The notes under the pieces are model-generated. The model made no database searches, was not told the origin of the DNA, and saw only the letters and a list, made by a program, of their open reading frames with translations. From Burkholderiales bacterium (GTDB taxonomy: Bacteria; Pseudomonadota; Gammaproteobacteria; Burkholderiales; Ga0077523), in the NCBI GenBank assembly GCA_019745565.1, contig JAIESW010000038.1:29173-93172 (forward strand): a stretch of 64,000 bases of DNA. Direction: 5' to 3'. The first letter of the stretch is position 1; the number at the start of each line of letters is the position of its first letter. A program made the position numbers and the translations under genes. Below are positions 25,235 through 34,870 of the stretch, one piece after another.

Positions 25235-26808
25235 AGCGGCTGCGCCGCTGGGTGACCGGCGGTGCGCTGGCGGCCGCGCTGGTTCTACCGCCGGCCTTCG
25301 TCTTCGGCGGACCGCTGTCCGCGGCGCGCGTGTGGCCCGGCCCCGACTACACGCGCCTGACGCTCGAATCGCCGGCCGCCATCAGCTACAAGCTCTTCAC
25401 CATCCGCGAGCCCGAGCGTCTCGTGCTCGACCTCGAGGACGTGGAGATCGGCACGGTGCTCGACGCATTGCCGGCCCGCATCTCGCCGGACGACCCGTAC
25501 CTGCGCTCGGTGCGCATCGGCCGCATGAAGCCGGGCACCGTGCGGCTCGTGTTCGATCTCAAGGTGTCGGTGGAACCCCAGGCCTTCCTGCTGAAGCCCG
25601 TGGGCGACTATGGGCACCGTCTCGTGCTCGATTTCTACCCGACCGAGCCGGTCGATCCGGTCATGGCGCTGCTGCGCCACGTCGAACGCGAGAAGGCGGC
25701 AGCCCAGACAAGCCCGCCGACCGAGACCGTGTCGCCGGGTGCCGCCGAGCCCGAGCCTGCACCGGCTTTGCCACCGCAGGCTTCCGAGAAGCAGCCCACC
25801 GAAGCGCCACCCAAGGCTGCAGCCAAACCGGCGCCGACGCCCGACCTCAAGGGCGGGCGTGAACTGGTGATCGTCATCGATGCCGGCCACGGCGGCGAAG
25901 ATCCGGGTGCGAAGGGACGCGACGGCACGTGGGAAAAGCACGTGACGCTCGCGATCGCCCGCAAGCTGAAGGCCGCGGTCGACCAGGAACCGAACATGCG
26001 CGCCGCGCTCACGCGCGACGGTGACTACTTCATCCCGCTCCAGAACCGCGTCATCAAGGCACGCGCAGCGGAGGCGGACCTGTTCATCTCCATCCACGCC
26101 GATGCGTTCATCAAGCCGCACGCGCGCGGCTCGTCGGTGTTCGCGCTGTCGGAGCGCGGCGCCACGTCGGCCGCGGCACGCTGGCTCGCCAAGCGCGAAA
26201 ACGAGGCCGACCTGATCGGCGGCGTGAACATCGACGTGGCCGATCCGTTCTTGAAGCAGGTGCTGCTCGATCTCTCGCAGACCGCCACCATCAACGACAG
26301 TCTGAAGCTCGGCCGCTCGGTGCTCGACCAGCTCGGCACCGTCAACACGCTGCACAAACCGCGGGTGGAACAGGCGGGCTTCGCGGTACTGAAGGCCCCC
26401 GACATCCCTTCCATCCTGGTCGAGACCGCCTTCATCAGCAATCCGGAAGAGGAGCAGCGGCTCAAGGACGAGGACTACCAGAACGAACTGGTCGGTGCCC
26501 TGCTTTCCGGCATCAAGCACTATCTTGCGAAGAATCCGCCGGTCGCTCGCGGCCGCACTGCAGCGACCGCCCCTCCTCCGGTCCGTACGGCCGCAGCAGC
26601 AGCACCTGAATCCAGGGCCGCCCCGCCCCCGCCCAAGGCGGCCGCAGCGCCTGCCAAACCGGTCAAGGCGTCGGCACCGCGCCGACAACCGGAAGCCGCA
26701 CCGGTACCGGTCGCGTGTGTCGAGAAGAAGACCAAACCTTCCGGCGCCACCACCAAGCATTGCCCCAAGGCGACACCGCGTCCCCCGCGTCTCGCGGCGC
26801 GCGACTGA
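25231..26808 (+). CDS. amiC: N-acetylmuramoyl-L-alanine amidase, AmiC type
   Basis: 525 residues from a TTG start that overlaps the tsaE stop codon (a GTG 21 bases later is the alternative). Signal peptide, AMIN domain (about 30-140) for septal targeting, a Pro/Ala linker, then amidase_3 (about 210-435) with zinc ligands H220 (DAGHGG), E235 and H289 (ISIHAD) and catalytic Glu in VETAFISN. It cuts the amide bond between muramic acid and the stem peptide during cell separation. An unusual ~90-residue Ala/Pro/Lys-rich C-terminal tail with two cysteines follows. Confidence 0.92.
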   Translation: MKRLRRWVTGGALAAALVLPPAFVFGGPLSAARVWPGPDYTRLTLESPAAISYKLFTIREPERLVLDLEDVEIGTVLDALPARISPDDPYLRSVRIGRMKPGTVRLVFDLKVSVEPQAFLLKPVGDYGHRLVLDFYPTEPVDPVMALLRHVEREKAAAQTSPPTETVSPGAAEPEPAPALPPQASEKQPTEAPPKAAAKPAPTPDLKGGRELVIVIDAGHGGEDPGAKGRDGTWEKHVTLAIARKLKAAVDQEPNMRAALTRDGDYFIPLQNRVIKARAAEADLFISIHADAFIKPHARGSSVFALSERGATSAAARWLAKRENEADLIGGVNIDVADPFLKQVLLDLSQTATINDSLKLGRSVLDQLGTVNTLHKPRVEQAGFAVLKAPDIPSILVETAFISNPEEEQRLKDEDYQNELVGALLSGIKHYLAKNPPVARGRTAATAPPPVRTAAAAAPESRAAPPPPKAAAAPAKPVKASAPRRQPEAAPVPVACVEKKTKPSGATTKHCPKATPRPPRLAARD

Positions 26809-26885
26809 GCACGCGTGGCGACCGTGAACCGGCGGACCGACGACCCGTTCGCGGCATTCCACCGCAGCTGCGCAAGACCCAACTC

Positions 26886-27476
26886 ATGCCTGAGCCTTCG
26901 CATCTCTGCGGCATCCTGCTAGCAGCAGGCAGCGGCAGCCGCTTCGGCGGCGGCAAACTCGCGCACCCGCTGCCGGCATCGGGCGTGCCGCTGGTCGTGG
27001 CGGCCTGGCGCCACCTCAAGGCCGCGGTGCCGCAGAGTTGCGCCGTGGTACGTGCCGGCGACGCCGCCGTGATTGCCCTGTTGCGGGCCGAAGGAGCACG
27101 GGTGATCGAGTGCGACGATGCGGCCGAAGGGATGGGACGCAGCCTGAGTTGCGGCGTGCGCGCCAACCCCTACGCGGCCGGATGGATCGTCGCGCTCGGC
27201 GACATGCCGACGCTGCGGATCGAGACCATCGCTGCCGTGGCTCGTTCGCTGCGCCAGGGTGCCGCCATCGCGATCCCGGTACGCGACGGCCAGCGCGGCC
27301 ACCCCGTGGGATTCGCGGTGCGCTTCGGTGCCGAGCTCTCCGAGCTGCGCGGCGATGCCGGCGCGCGGTCGGTGCTGAAGGCACACGCGACCGATGTCAC
27401 CGAGGTCCACGTGGACGACCCCGGCATCCTCGCCGACGTGGACACGCGCGCGGATCTCGCGCGCGTCGCCAGCTGA
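26886..27476 (+). CDS. MobA-like nucleotidyltransferase (MocA type)
   Basis: 196 residues. The N-terminus GILLAAGSGSRFGGGKL is the NTP-binding signature of MobA-like transferases; GDMPTL holds the metal-binding Asp and GQRGHPVGF is the MocA/MobA-type motif. Such proteins attach CMP or GMP to molybdopterin or handle related nucleotides. No molybdoenzyme is adjacent, so the cofactor it serves is not known. The ribosome site is weak. It ends just before the convergent cytochrome gene. Confidence 0.85.
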   Translation: MPEPSHLCGILLAAGSGSRFGGGKLAHPLPASGVPLVVAAWRHLKAAVPQSCAVVRAGDAAVIALLRAEGARVIECDDAAEGMGRSLSCGVRANPYAAGWIVALGDMPTLRIETIAAVARSLRQGAAIAIPVRDGQRGHPVGFAVRFGAELSELRGDAGARSVLKAHATDVTEVHVDDPGILADVDTRADLARVAS

Positions 27477-27488
27477 AGGACTGCTAGC

Positions 27489-28055
27489 CTAGAGGCTTGC
27501 GAGGTAGTGGCCGACCGCCTCGATCTGCTCGTCGGTCAGGCTCTTCACCGTCGCACTCATCACGCCGTCGTCGTTGGTGCGCGCCCCGTCACGATAGTCC
27601 TTGAGCTGCTTGATGACGTAGGTGTGCTTCTGGCGCGCAATGCGCGGAAATTCATTGAGCCCCTTGTAGCCGGGTTGATGACAGGCGGCGCACTGGGCTT
27701 CCTCCACGACCTTCTTGCCCTTTTCCACCAGCGCCGGATCGGGCTTGAAGCTGCCCGAGCGCATCATGTTCTGCCCCGAGAAGTACTCGGCGAGATCCTT
27801 CACGTCCTGTTCGGACAGGATGCCCACCGACGGCGACATCATCGAGTTCTTCCGCTTGCCTTCCTTGAACGCCATGATCTGGCGGTAGAGGTACTCCTTG
27901 GTCTGGCCGGCGAGACTCGGATACAGACCCGAGCTGGAATTGCCGTCGGTGCCGTGGCAGTGGGCGCAGGAATCGGACTTGGCCGCGATCGCCGCACCGC
28001 CGAAGACGGCGGCAACGAGGCAGACGGCTGACAGGATCAGAGTCGGGATACGCAT
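27489..28055 (-). CDS. Dihaem cytochrome c4-like protein
   Basis: 188 residues with a signal peptide (to about residue 24) and two CxxCH haem motifs, CAHCH and CAACH, in two repeated class I cytochrome lobes. Met residues in MMSPSV and GVMSATV are likely sixth ligands. Cytochrome c4 carries electrons from the bc1 complex to terminal oxidases in the periplasm. It lies downstream of the AsmA-like gene, 67 bases away and on the same strand, but no functional link is seen. Confidence 0.9.
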   Translation of the reverse strand: MRIPTLILSAVCLVAAVFGGAAIAAKSDSCAHCHGTDGNSSSGLYPSLAGQTKEYLYRQIMAFKEGKRKNSMMSPSVGILSEQDVKDLAEYFSGQNMMRSGSFKPDPALVEKGKKVVEEAQCAACHQPGYKGLNEFPRIARQKHTYVIKQLKDYRDGARTNDDGVMSATVKSLTDEQIEAVGHYLASL

Positions 28056-28122
28056 GGTTGTTGTCGAGATCGCTCGTGGTTGAGTCGGGAACGTCCGGCG
28101 TCTGCGCGCCATGACTTGAAGA

Positions 28123-31100
28123 TCAGGGCTTCAGCATCATCGCCTTCAACGTGCCGATGATGGCGAAGTTGCCGCGGAACTGGTTCGAGGTGCTCTTGAG
28201 TTCCACCTGCACCCGCCCGTTCACTTCCTGCCCGGGCGACACGTCGAACTGACCGTTCGCCACCAGCAGGCCGGACTGCAGCCGCAGGTTGCGGTACTGA
28301 TAGCGGCCACCGGCGACGTTCATGGTGCCGGTGAGTTCGTCGAAGCGGCTCTTGCCGCCGCGGATACCCTCGCGCACCGGAGTCTGCAGCGCACGGACCA
28401 GGTCGACGCCGTCCAGAGTGCCCTTGCGCAGCGTGAAGCTGGCCTGCGCCTGCGGCGCGTCCATGAGCTGGGCCAGGGTCGGGCCCGCCATCTCGATCCG
28501 GCCCTTTGCGTCGAGCTGACCGCTCGACTTGGCGTCCTTGGTGAGCGTCTCCATGAACGGGTAGAGCTCCACGTGCCCGGTCTCGAACTCCGTCTCGAGA
28601 CTCCAGCCGGACGTCCAGGTCATCTGTGCGCTGCCCTTGACCGACCCGCCGTACAGCAGGCCTTCGATCTCCGAGAGCGTGATGCCCTTGTCGGTGGCGA
28701 CACCCTTGGCGACGAAGTCGTCGAAGATCAGCGCCGGCCCCATGGGCAGCTTGAACGACTTGCCGCTCGCCTCGATGGCGATGCCGGCGTCGGTCGGCGT
28801 GAGTTCCGCCTTGAGCGTGCCGTCCGACAGCTTCACGCTGCCGCCGCGGTACTCCGCATCGTGCGAGAGCAGCACCTCGACGTCGACCGGCGGAGCGTCC
28901 ACGCCCTTCACCGCGATCTTGGCATTGCGCACCACCAGACGCCGCACGTCGATGTTGCCCTGACCGCCGCTTTCGTGCTTCGCCCACGACACGATGCGCG
29001 TGAGCGCTTCCGCGGTCGTGGCAACGCCGTCCACCTCGAGCCGCCGCACCACCACCTGATCGCTGAAGAGCGAACCCAGTTCCGGATAGACCTTGATCGT
29101 GGTGACCTGCACGTCGAGCTGCTGGCCGATCTTGACGTTGTCCAGCTTGAACTCGAGGCTCGGCAGGATCGACATGTGCAGCTGCGCGATCGACACCGGT
29201 TCCTTGATGCGGCGTGACGCGGCCCCTTCGATCGCCGGGATATACGACGACATCGGCATGAACTGGAGCGTGCCGACCAGCACCGCGATCAGCACGCCGA
29301 ACCCGATGACCAACGGCTTCGCCCGGTTCCACGGCGTGCGCTTGCGCTGGTCGAGCAGGGCCTTGCGGGCCGCCTTCTGGCGATCGCGCTCCTCCTGGTC
29401 GGCGCGGCTCTTGGCGAGCGCTTCCTCGCGGGCACGCCGCTCGGCCTCCTGCCGCGCGATGTCGGCCTTCTTGCGCGCCTCTTGCTCGCGCTGCTTGCGC
29501 TCTTCCTTCTCCCTGGCCTTGAGCTCTGCATCCTCCTTCGCCTTGCGCGCGGTCTCCTCGCGGGAGCGCTTCTCGGCCTCTTCCTTCGCCCGCTTCGCCT
29601 CCTCGGCGATGGTGCGCGCTTCCGCCTCCTGGCGCTCGCGCGCGTCGCGCTCCGCGGCCTCCATCGCAAGGCGCGCTTCCTCTTCCATCTTGTGGCGGCG
29701 CTCCTGTTCCTCGAGCGCCTTGCGCATCGCCTCTTCCTGCACCTTCAACTGGGCCTCGATGTCGATGCCCTCACCGCCGAACGCGACATCCATCACGGGC
29801 GGCGCCTCCGCCGCCTCGTCACGCACGGGCCGCATGCCGGCTTCGCGCTCGCGCAGCTTGCGCTCGTCCTCTTCCTCGCGGCGGCGACGGTCTTCTTCCT
29901 CCTCGCGACGGCGACGCTCGTCCTCCTCACGCCGGCGCTCGTCTTCCTGGCGGCGGCGTTCCTCCTCTTCCCGGCGGCGCCGTTCATCCTCCTCGCGCCG
30001 CCGTTCCTCGTCTTCGCGACGGCGGCGCTCGTCCTCTTCGCGCTGACGCGCCTCTTCTTCCTCGCGACGACGGCTCTCCTCGGCCTCGCGCGCGGCCTCG
30101 CCGGCCCGCTCGACCACGCCCTCGTTGCCGCGGATCGCTTCGCGCTGCCGCCGGATCGACTCGTGGCGCGCGACCAGTTCTTCCTCTTCGCGCTGCAGGC
30201 GTTCTTCTTCCTCCTGGCGGCGGCGCTCCTCTTCCTCCTTGCGCCGACGCTCTTCCTCCTCGCGCTGCCGGCGTTCCTCTTCCTCCTTGCGCTTGCGCTC
30301 TTCCTCTTCACGGCGCAGGCGCTCCTCCTCCTCGCGCCGCTTGCGCTCTTCCTCTTCGCGCTGACGACGCTCCTCTTCCTCGCGCTGCCGGCGTTCCTCT
30401 TCTTCCTTGCGGCGGCGCTCTTCCTCTTCCCTGCGCTTGCGTTCCTCTTCCTCACGGCGCTTGCGCTCTTCCTCTTCGCGCCGCCGACGCTCCTCTTCCT
30501 CGCGCCGCTTCCGTTCGTCCTCTTCCTTCCGCTTGCGCTCTTCTTCTTCCTTGCGCTTGCGTTCCTCTTCCTCGCGCCGCTTGCGCTCTTCCTCTTCGCG
30601 CCGCCGACGTTCCTCTTCCTCGCGACGCTTGCGTTCTTCCTCTTCCTTCCGCTTGCGCTCTTCCTCCTCCTTGCGCTTGCGTTCCTCTTCCTCGCGGCGT
30701 TTGCGTTCTTCCTCTTCCTTCCGCTTGCGCTCTTCCTCTTCCTTGCGCCGACGCTCTTCGTCTTCCTTGCGCTTGCGCTCCTCTTCCTCGCGGCGCCGGC
30801 GGTCCTCCTCCTCCTTGCGCTTGCGGTCCTCTTCATCCTTGCGGCGCCGCTCCTCTTCCTCGCGGGCGCGACGCTCCGCGTCCTCCTTCGCCTTGCGCTC
30901 GGCCTCGATGCGCGCGAGACGGGCCTCCTCCTCCAGCCGCTTCTTCTCGGCTTCGAGGCGCTTCCTTTCCTCCTCGAGGCGGCGCTTCATCTCCTCCTCG
31001 AGCTTCGCGCGGCGCTCGGCCTCTTCCTTCGCCTTCTTCTCGGCCTCTTCGCGCGCGCGCCGTTCGGCGTCGATGCGCGCCTTGGCTTCGGCAGCGAGGC

Positions 31101-31668
31101 GCAGGCGCATCTCGGCCTCCTGCTTGGCGCGCTGCTCGGCCTCCTGTTTGGCGCGCTGTTCGGCCTCGAGCTTGGCACGGGCCTGCGCCTCGATCTGGGC
31201 GCGGCGCTGGGCTTCCTCACGGGCCTTCTTCTCGGCCTCCTCGCGTGCCTGGCGTTCGGCTTCCTCGCGGGCCCGTGCGGACTTCGCTTCGGCCGCCTTG
31301 CGCTCCGCCTCCTCCCGCGCCTTCTGCTCGGTCTGGGCGCTGGTGTAGAAGCCGGGCTTGTTGGCCGGCACCAGCATGGAGGTGAAGTCGAGGTCGTCCA
31401 CGTAGGACGCGGCCGGCGCGGCGGGCGGATACTCATGGGGCTGCGAGGTGATGACCTCCTTGATGAAGCCGAGGTCGGAGAGCTGGCGCAGCTGCAGCAG
31501 GAGATCCTTGTCGGAAACCCGGCCGAGCTTCTCCTGCAGATCGTGGAACGCCGACTTGCCGTCGACCAGGTTGAGCAGCTTGAACAGGTCCCGCGACAGG
31601 CTTTTCGACTTGTTCTTGACCTCGAGTAGACCCTTGCCCGTCTTCGAATAGATGGTGGACTTGTCCAT
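28123..31668 (-). CDS. 1181-residue protein: long charged single-helix rod, one membrane helix, periplasmic AsmA-like domain
   Basis: Order: residues 1-75, a small helical domain (TKTGKGLLEVKN-like, probably winged-helix); a flexible linker; residues about 113-608, an almost unbroken E/R/K helix; a break at 609-637 rich in Pro and Gly (APPVMDVAFGGEG); a second charged helix to about 777; one membrane helix (785-804) preceded by RKR; and an AsmA-like C-terminal domain (805-1181). The positive residues before the helix put the rod in the cytoplasm and the last domain in the periplasm. If straight, the first rod alone would be about 74 nm (0.15 nm per residue). AsmA-like proteins are linked to lipid transport and outer membrane assembly. 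I do not know a described protein with this layout. Rod length may vary between strains because of repeats. Confidence 0.8.
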   Translation of the reverse strand: MDKSTIYSKTGKGLLEVKNKSKSLSRDLFKLLNLVDGKSAFHDLQEKLGRVSDKDLLLQLRQLSDLGFIKEVITSQPHEYPPAAPAASYVDDLDFTSMLVPANKPGFYTSAQTEQKAREEAERKAAEAKSARAREEAERQAREEAEKKAREEAQRRAQIEAQARAKLEAEQRAKQEAEQRAKQEAEMRLRLAAEAKARIDAERRAREEAEKKAKEEAERRAKLEEEMKRRLEEERKRLEAEKKRLEEEARLARIEAERKAKEDAERRAREEEERRRKDEEDRKRKEEEDRRRREEEERKRKEDEERRRKEEEERKRKEEEERKRREEEERKRKEEEERKRKEEEERKRREEEERRRREEEERKRREEEERKRKEEEERKRKEEDERKRREEEERRRREEEERKRREEEERKRREEEERRRKEEEERRQREEEERRQREEEERKRREEEERLRREEEERKRKEEEERRQREEEERRRKEEEERRRQEEEERLQREEEELVARHESIRRQREAIRGNEGVVERAGEAAREAEESRRREEEEARQREEDERRRREDEERRREEDERRRREEEERRRQEDERRREEDERRRREEEEDRRRREEEDERKLREREAGMRPVRDEAAEAPPVMDVAFGGEGIDIEAQLKVQEEAMRKALEEQERRHKMEEEARLAMEAAERDARERQEAEARTIAEEAKRAKEEAEKRSREETARKAKEDAELKAREKEERKQREQEARKKADIARQEAERRAREEALAKSRADQEERDRQKAARKALLDQRKRTPWNRAKPLVIGFGVLIAVLVGTLQFMPMSSYIPAIEGAASRRIKEPVSIAQLHMSILPSLEFKLDNVKIGQQLDVQVTTIKVYPELGSLFSDQVVVRRLEVDGVATTAEALTRIVSWAKHESGGQGNIDVRRLVVRNAKIAVKGVDAPPVDVEVLLSHDAEYRGGSVKLSDGTLKAELTPTDAGIAIEASGKSFKLPMGPALIFDDFVAKGVATDKGITLSEIEGLLYGGSVKGSAQMTWTSGWSLETEFETGHVELYPFMETLTKDAKSSGQLDAKGRIEMAGPTLAQLMDAPQAQASFTLRKGTLDGVDLVRALQTPVREGIRGGKSRFDELTGTMNVAGGRYQYRNLRLQSGLLVANGQFDVSPGQEVNGRVQVELKSTSNQFRGNFAIIGTLKAMMLKP
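30178..30849. repeat. 24-base tandem repeat coding for 28 charged octads
   Basis: Within the AsmA-like gene, residues 274-497 form 28 consecutive octads of the type R(K/R)R(R/K)EEEE, encoded by a 24-base unit. The plus strand is almost pure pyrimidine over long stretches, and the minus strand purine. Units differ by synonymous and Lys/Arg changes, so the array is old rather than freshly duplicated. Confidence 0.9.
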
Positions 31669-31800
31669 GCGCGCGCTGTCGTGAGGGGGCGAAACGGCAC
31701 CCGGATCCTGGTCCGAACAGACGGCCCGCCGTCCCCGAGGCTACCGCATTATAGGCAGCCCGGCCCCGGGGCGCCCAGTAGGAGCGCCGCCGGGGTACCC

Positions 31801-33225
31801 CTACTCGATCGCCTTGACGATGTCCTCGATCACCTTCTTGGCGTCGCCGAACACCATCATGGTCTTGTCCATGTAGAAGAGCGGGTTGTCCAGGCCGGCG
31901 TAGCCGGAGGCCATGGAGCGCTTGTTCACGAGCACCGTGCGCGCCTTGTGCACTTCCAGGATCGGCATGCCGTAGATGGGGCTGCCCTTCTGCTCCGCGA
32001 GCGGGTTGACCACGTCGTTGGCTCCCAGCACCAGCACGACGTCGGTGGTGCCGAACTCGCTGTTGATGTCCTCCATCTCGAACACCTGGTCGTACGGAAT
32101 CTCCGCCTCGGCCAGCAGCACGTTCATGTGGCCCGGCATGCGGCCGGCCACGGGGTGGATCGCGTAGCGGACCTGCACGCCCTTCTCGGTCAGCTTGGCA
32201 GCCATCTCCTTCACCGCGTGCTGGGCCCGGGCGACGGCCAGACCGTAGCCGGGCACGATGATGACGCTCTCTGCGTTGCCCATCACGAAGGCCGCGTCGT
32301 CCGCACTGCCGGAACGCACCGACTTCTGTTCGGTCCCGCCGGCGGCTGTGGAGGTCTCGCCGCCGAACCCGCCCAGGATCACGTTGAAGAACGACCGGTT
32401 CATCGCCTTGCACATGATGTAAGACAGGATCGCACCGGACGAACCCACCAGCGACCCGGCGATGATGAGCATCGGGTTGTTGAGCGAGAAGCCGATGCCG
32501 GCCGCCGCCCAACCCGAATACGAGTTGAGCATCGACACGACCACCGGCATGTCCGCCCCGCCGATCGGGATGATGATCAGGACACCCACCACGAACGACA
32601 GCGCCAGCATCAGGAAGAAGGCGGTCCAGTTCTCGGTGACTACGAAGGCAATACCCAGCCCGACAATGGCTATGCCCATCAGCAGATTGATGACGTGCTG
32701 GCCGGCGAACACAACAGGCGCGCCCTGGAACAGGCGGAACTTGTACTTGCCCGCGAGCTTGCCGAAGGCGATCACCGAACCGCTGAAGGTGATCGCACCG
32801 ATGGCCGCGCCGAGGAACAGCTCGAGGCGGTTGCCGCCGGGAATCGGCTGGCCGGCCTCGCTGGTGATGCCGAACGCATAGGGTTCCGCCACGGCAGCGA
32901 TGGCGATGAACACCGCCGCGAGGCCGATCATGCTGTGCATGAAGGCGACCAGTTCGGGCATCTTGGTCATCTCGACGCGCTTCGCCATGATCGCGCCGGC
33001 ACCGCCGCCCACCACCAGGCCGAGCAACACGTAGCCCAGGCCCTGCGCACCCTGTTCGCTCACGGTGAGGATCAGCGCCGCGGTGGTCACCACGGCGATG
33101 GCCATGCCGATCATGCCGAAGGCGTTGCCGCGCCGCGACGTGGTCGGATGCGACAGTCCCTTGAGCGCCTGGATGAAGAACACCGACGCCACCAGGTACA
33201 GCAGCGTGACGAGGTTCATGCTCAT
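31801..33225 (-). CDS. pntB: NAD(P) transhydrogenase subunit beta
   Basis: 474 residues: about nine membrane helices (domain II) then a cytosolic NADP-binding domain III with VPGYGLAVARAQHAV and the conserved GANDVVNPLA motif. PntB completes the proton-translocating transhydrogenase that makes NADPH from NADH using the proton gradient. The ATG overlaps the end of pntAB by 4 bases (ATGA), so the two are coupled. The downstream gene is the AsmA-like protein, 132 bases on. Confidence 0.95.
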   Translation of the reverse strand: MSMNLVTLLYLVASVFFIQALKGLSHPTTSRRGNAFGMIGMAIAVVTTAALILTVSEQGAQGLGYVLLGLVVGGGAGAIMAKRVEMTKMPELVAFMHSMIGLAAVFIAIAAVAEPYAFGITSEAGQPIPGGNRLELFLGAAIGAITFSGSVIAFGKLAGKYKFRLFQGAPVVFAGQHVINLLMGIAIVGLGIAFVVTENWTAFFLMLALSFVVGVLIIIPIGGADMPVVVSMLNSYSGWAAAGIGFSLNNPMLIIAGSLVGSSGAILSYIMCKAMNRSFFNVILGGFGGETSTAAGGTEQKSVRSGSADDAAFVMGNAESVIIVPGYGLAVARAQHAVKEMAAKLTEKGVQVRYAIHPVAGRMPGHMNVLLAEAEIPYDQVFEMEDINSEFGTTDVVLVLGANDVVNPLAEQKGSPIYGMPILEVHKARTVLVNKRSMASGYAGLDNPLFYMDKTMMVFGDAKKVIEDIVKAIE

Positions 33226-33536
33226 CGCGCTTCTCCTCCCGACTTCCGCTCCTTCTTCTTGAACATCTCGAGCATGCGTCGCGTGACGAGGAAGCCGCCG
33301 AAGACGTTGACCGCGGCGAACGCCACCGCCATCACCCCCATGACCTTGCCCAGACCGGTGACGGTGAGCGCCGCCGCAAGCATGGCGCCGACGATCACGA
33401 TGGCCGAGATCGCGTTGGTCACGGACATGAGCGGCGTGTGCAGCGCCGGCGTGACATTCCAGACGACGTGATAGCCCACGTAGATGGCGAGCACGAACGT
33501 GGTGAGATTGATGACGGTGTGGCTGACGGCTTCCAC
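33222..33536 (-). CDS. pntAB: NAD(P) transhydrogenase subunit alpha, part 2
   Basis: 104 residues from a GTG with a GGAG ribosome site. It carries about three membrane helices (FVLAIYVGYHVVW, AIVIVGAMLAAALT, VFGGFLVTRRML), the short membrane part of the alpha subunit in three-gene pnt systems. It sits between pntAA and pntB and overlaps pntB by 4 bases. Confidence 0.93.
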   Translation of the reverse strand: MEAVSHTVINLTTFVLAIYVGYHVVWNVTPALHTPLMSVTNAISAIVIVGAMLAAALTVTGLGKVMGVMAVAFAAVNVFGGFLVTRRMLEMFKKKERKSGGEAR

Positions 33537-33557
33537 TTGGGGCGTCTCCTGTGCGTT

Positions 33558-34682
33558 TTACTTGCGGGCGAGTTCGCCGCCGATGCACGCGAGCGTGCCG
33601 GCCACGACTTCGTCTTCGCGGTTCAGGTTGAAGGCGCCGGTCTTGGCATCCAGCATGAGCGCGAGGAAGTTGATGAGGTTGCGCGCATACAGCGCGCTCG
33701 CGTCCGCCGCCACCAGTGCGGGCAGGTTGGCGATGCCGACGATGTTGACGCCGTGCTTGACCACAGTCTTGTCGAGTTCCGACAGCGGGCAGTTGCCGCC
33801 CTGCTCCACTGCCATGTCGACGATCACCGAGCCGGGGCGCATGGTCTTCACCATGTCCTCGGTCACCAGCACCGGCGCCGGACGGCCGGGGATGAGCGCC
33901 GTGGTGATGACGATGTCGGCCTGCTTGATGCGCTCGGCCACCAGCGCCGCCTGGCGCTTCTTGTAGTCGTCGCCCATCTCGCGCGCGTAGCCGCCCTGGC
34001 CCTTGGCGAGTTCTTTCTCGGCGTCGGTGAGCGGCACTTCGATGAACTTGGCTCCGAGGGACTCCACCTGTTCCTTGGTCTCGGGGCGCACGTCGGTCGC
34101 TTCCACCACGGCGCCGAGACGCTTCGCGGTCGCGATGGCCTGCAGGCCCGCGACGCCCACACCCATGATCACCACGCGCGCCGCCTTGATGGTGCCGGCC
34201 GCCGTCATCATCATCGGCATCAGCCGTCCGTAGGTATTGGCGGCGATGATGACCGCCTTGTAGCCGCCGATGTTCGCCTGGGACGACAGCACGTCCATGC
34301 TCTGCGCGCGCGAGATCCGCGGCAGCCATTCCATGGCGAAGGCGGTGGCGCCGGTCTTCGCGATCGCCTCCAGCCCTTCCTTCTGGTGCGGCGCCAACAG
34401 ACCGATCAGCAACTGGTCCTTGCGCAGCATGCCGACCTCGGCCGCATCCGGTCCGCGCACCTTCAGCACGATGTCGGCGGCCCCGAAGACCTCTGCCGCC
34501 GAGTTGACGATAGTCGCGCCGGCCGCCGCGAAATCCGCATCGGGAATGGAGCTGCGCACACCGGCCCCGGCCTGCACCAGTATCTTGTGATGCCCGCCGG
34601 CCGCGAGCTTCTTGACCGTCTCGGGCGTCGCGGCAACCCGCGTCTCGCCCGGCCGCGTCTCTGCCGGAATCCCGATCTGCAT
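33558..34682 (-). CDS. pntAA: NAD(P) transhydrogenase subunit alpha, part 1
   Basis: 374 residues, soluble NAD(H)-binding domain I related to alanine dehydrogenase. It begins MQIGIPAETRPGETRVA and has the Rossmann motif VVIMGVGVAGLQA. ATG 34682 has a GGAGG ribosome site; the open frame extends upstream but lacks a better start. It heads the pntAA-pntAB-pntB operon and is divergent from mutL. Confidence 0.95.
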   Translation of the reverse strand: MQIGIPAETRPGETRVAATPETVKKLAAGGHHKILVQAGAGVRSSIPDADFAAAGATIVNSAAEVFGAADIVLKVRGPDAAEVGMLRKDQLLIGLLAPHQKEGLEAIAKTGATAFAMEWLPRISRAQSMDVLSSQANIGGYKAVIIAANTYGRLMPMMMTAAGTIKAARVVIMGVGVAGLQAIATAKRLGAVVEATDVRPETKEQVESLGAKFIEVPLTDAEKELAKGQGGYAREMGDDYKKRQAALVAERIKQADIVITTALIPGRPAPVLVTEDMVKTMRPGSVIVDMAVEQGGNCPLSELDKTVVKHGVNIVGIANLPALVAADASALYARNLINFLALMLDAKTGAFNLNREDEVVAGTLACIGGELARK

Positions 34683-34854
34683 TGCCTGGACCACCTCCGA
34701 GTATGCGGGCGCCTTCGATAGGCACGCCCGCGTATTGAATCCTGCCGATGCTATCTGGATAAGAGGGGTACTGCATCCCCTGCACGCATAAGAATTATAG
34801 GTGACCCCACGAACGCGACGCCACAACTCCGGCGGCAGACCTGCGGGTCCCGCC

Positions 34855-34860
34855 TATAAT
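34855..34860 (+). promoter_or_regulatory. TATAAT -10 box just before mutL
   Basis: A perfect TATAAT lies 10 bases upstream of the mutL ATG, with no clear ribosome site between them. If used, the transcript would start close to the ATG and be nearly leaderless. No good -35 is visible. Confidence 0.4.
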
Positions 34861-34870
34861 CGCCCACCTG

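Noticed and set aside
29482..31629. Very long open frame (715 codons) on the plus strand opposite the rod/AsmA-like gene
   Set aside because: It is the antisense of the E/R/K repeats and reads as low-complexity Leu/Phe/Ala; it has no ribosome site and no family features.
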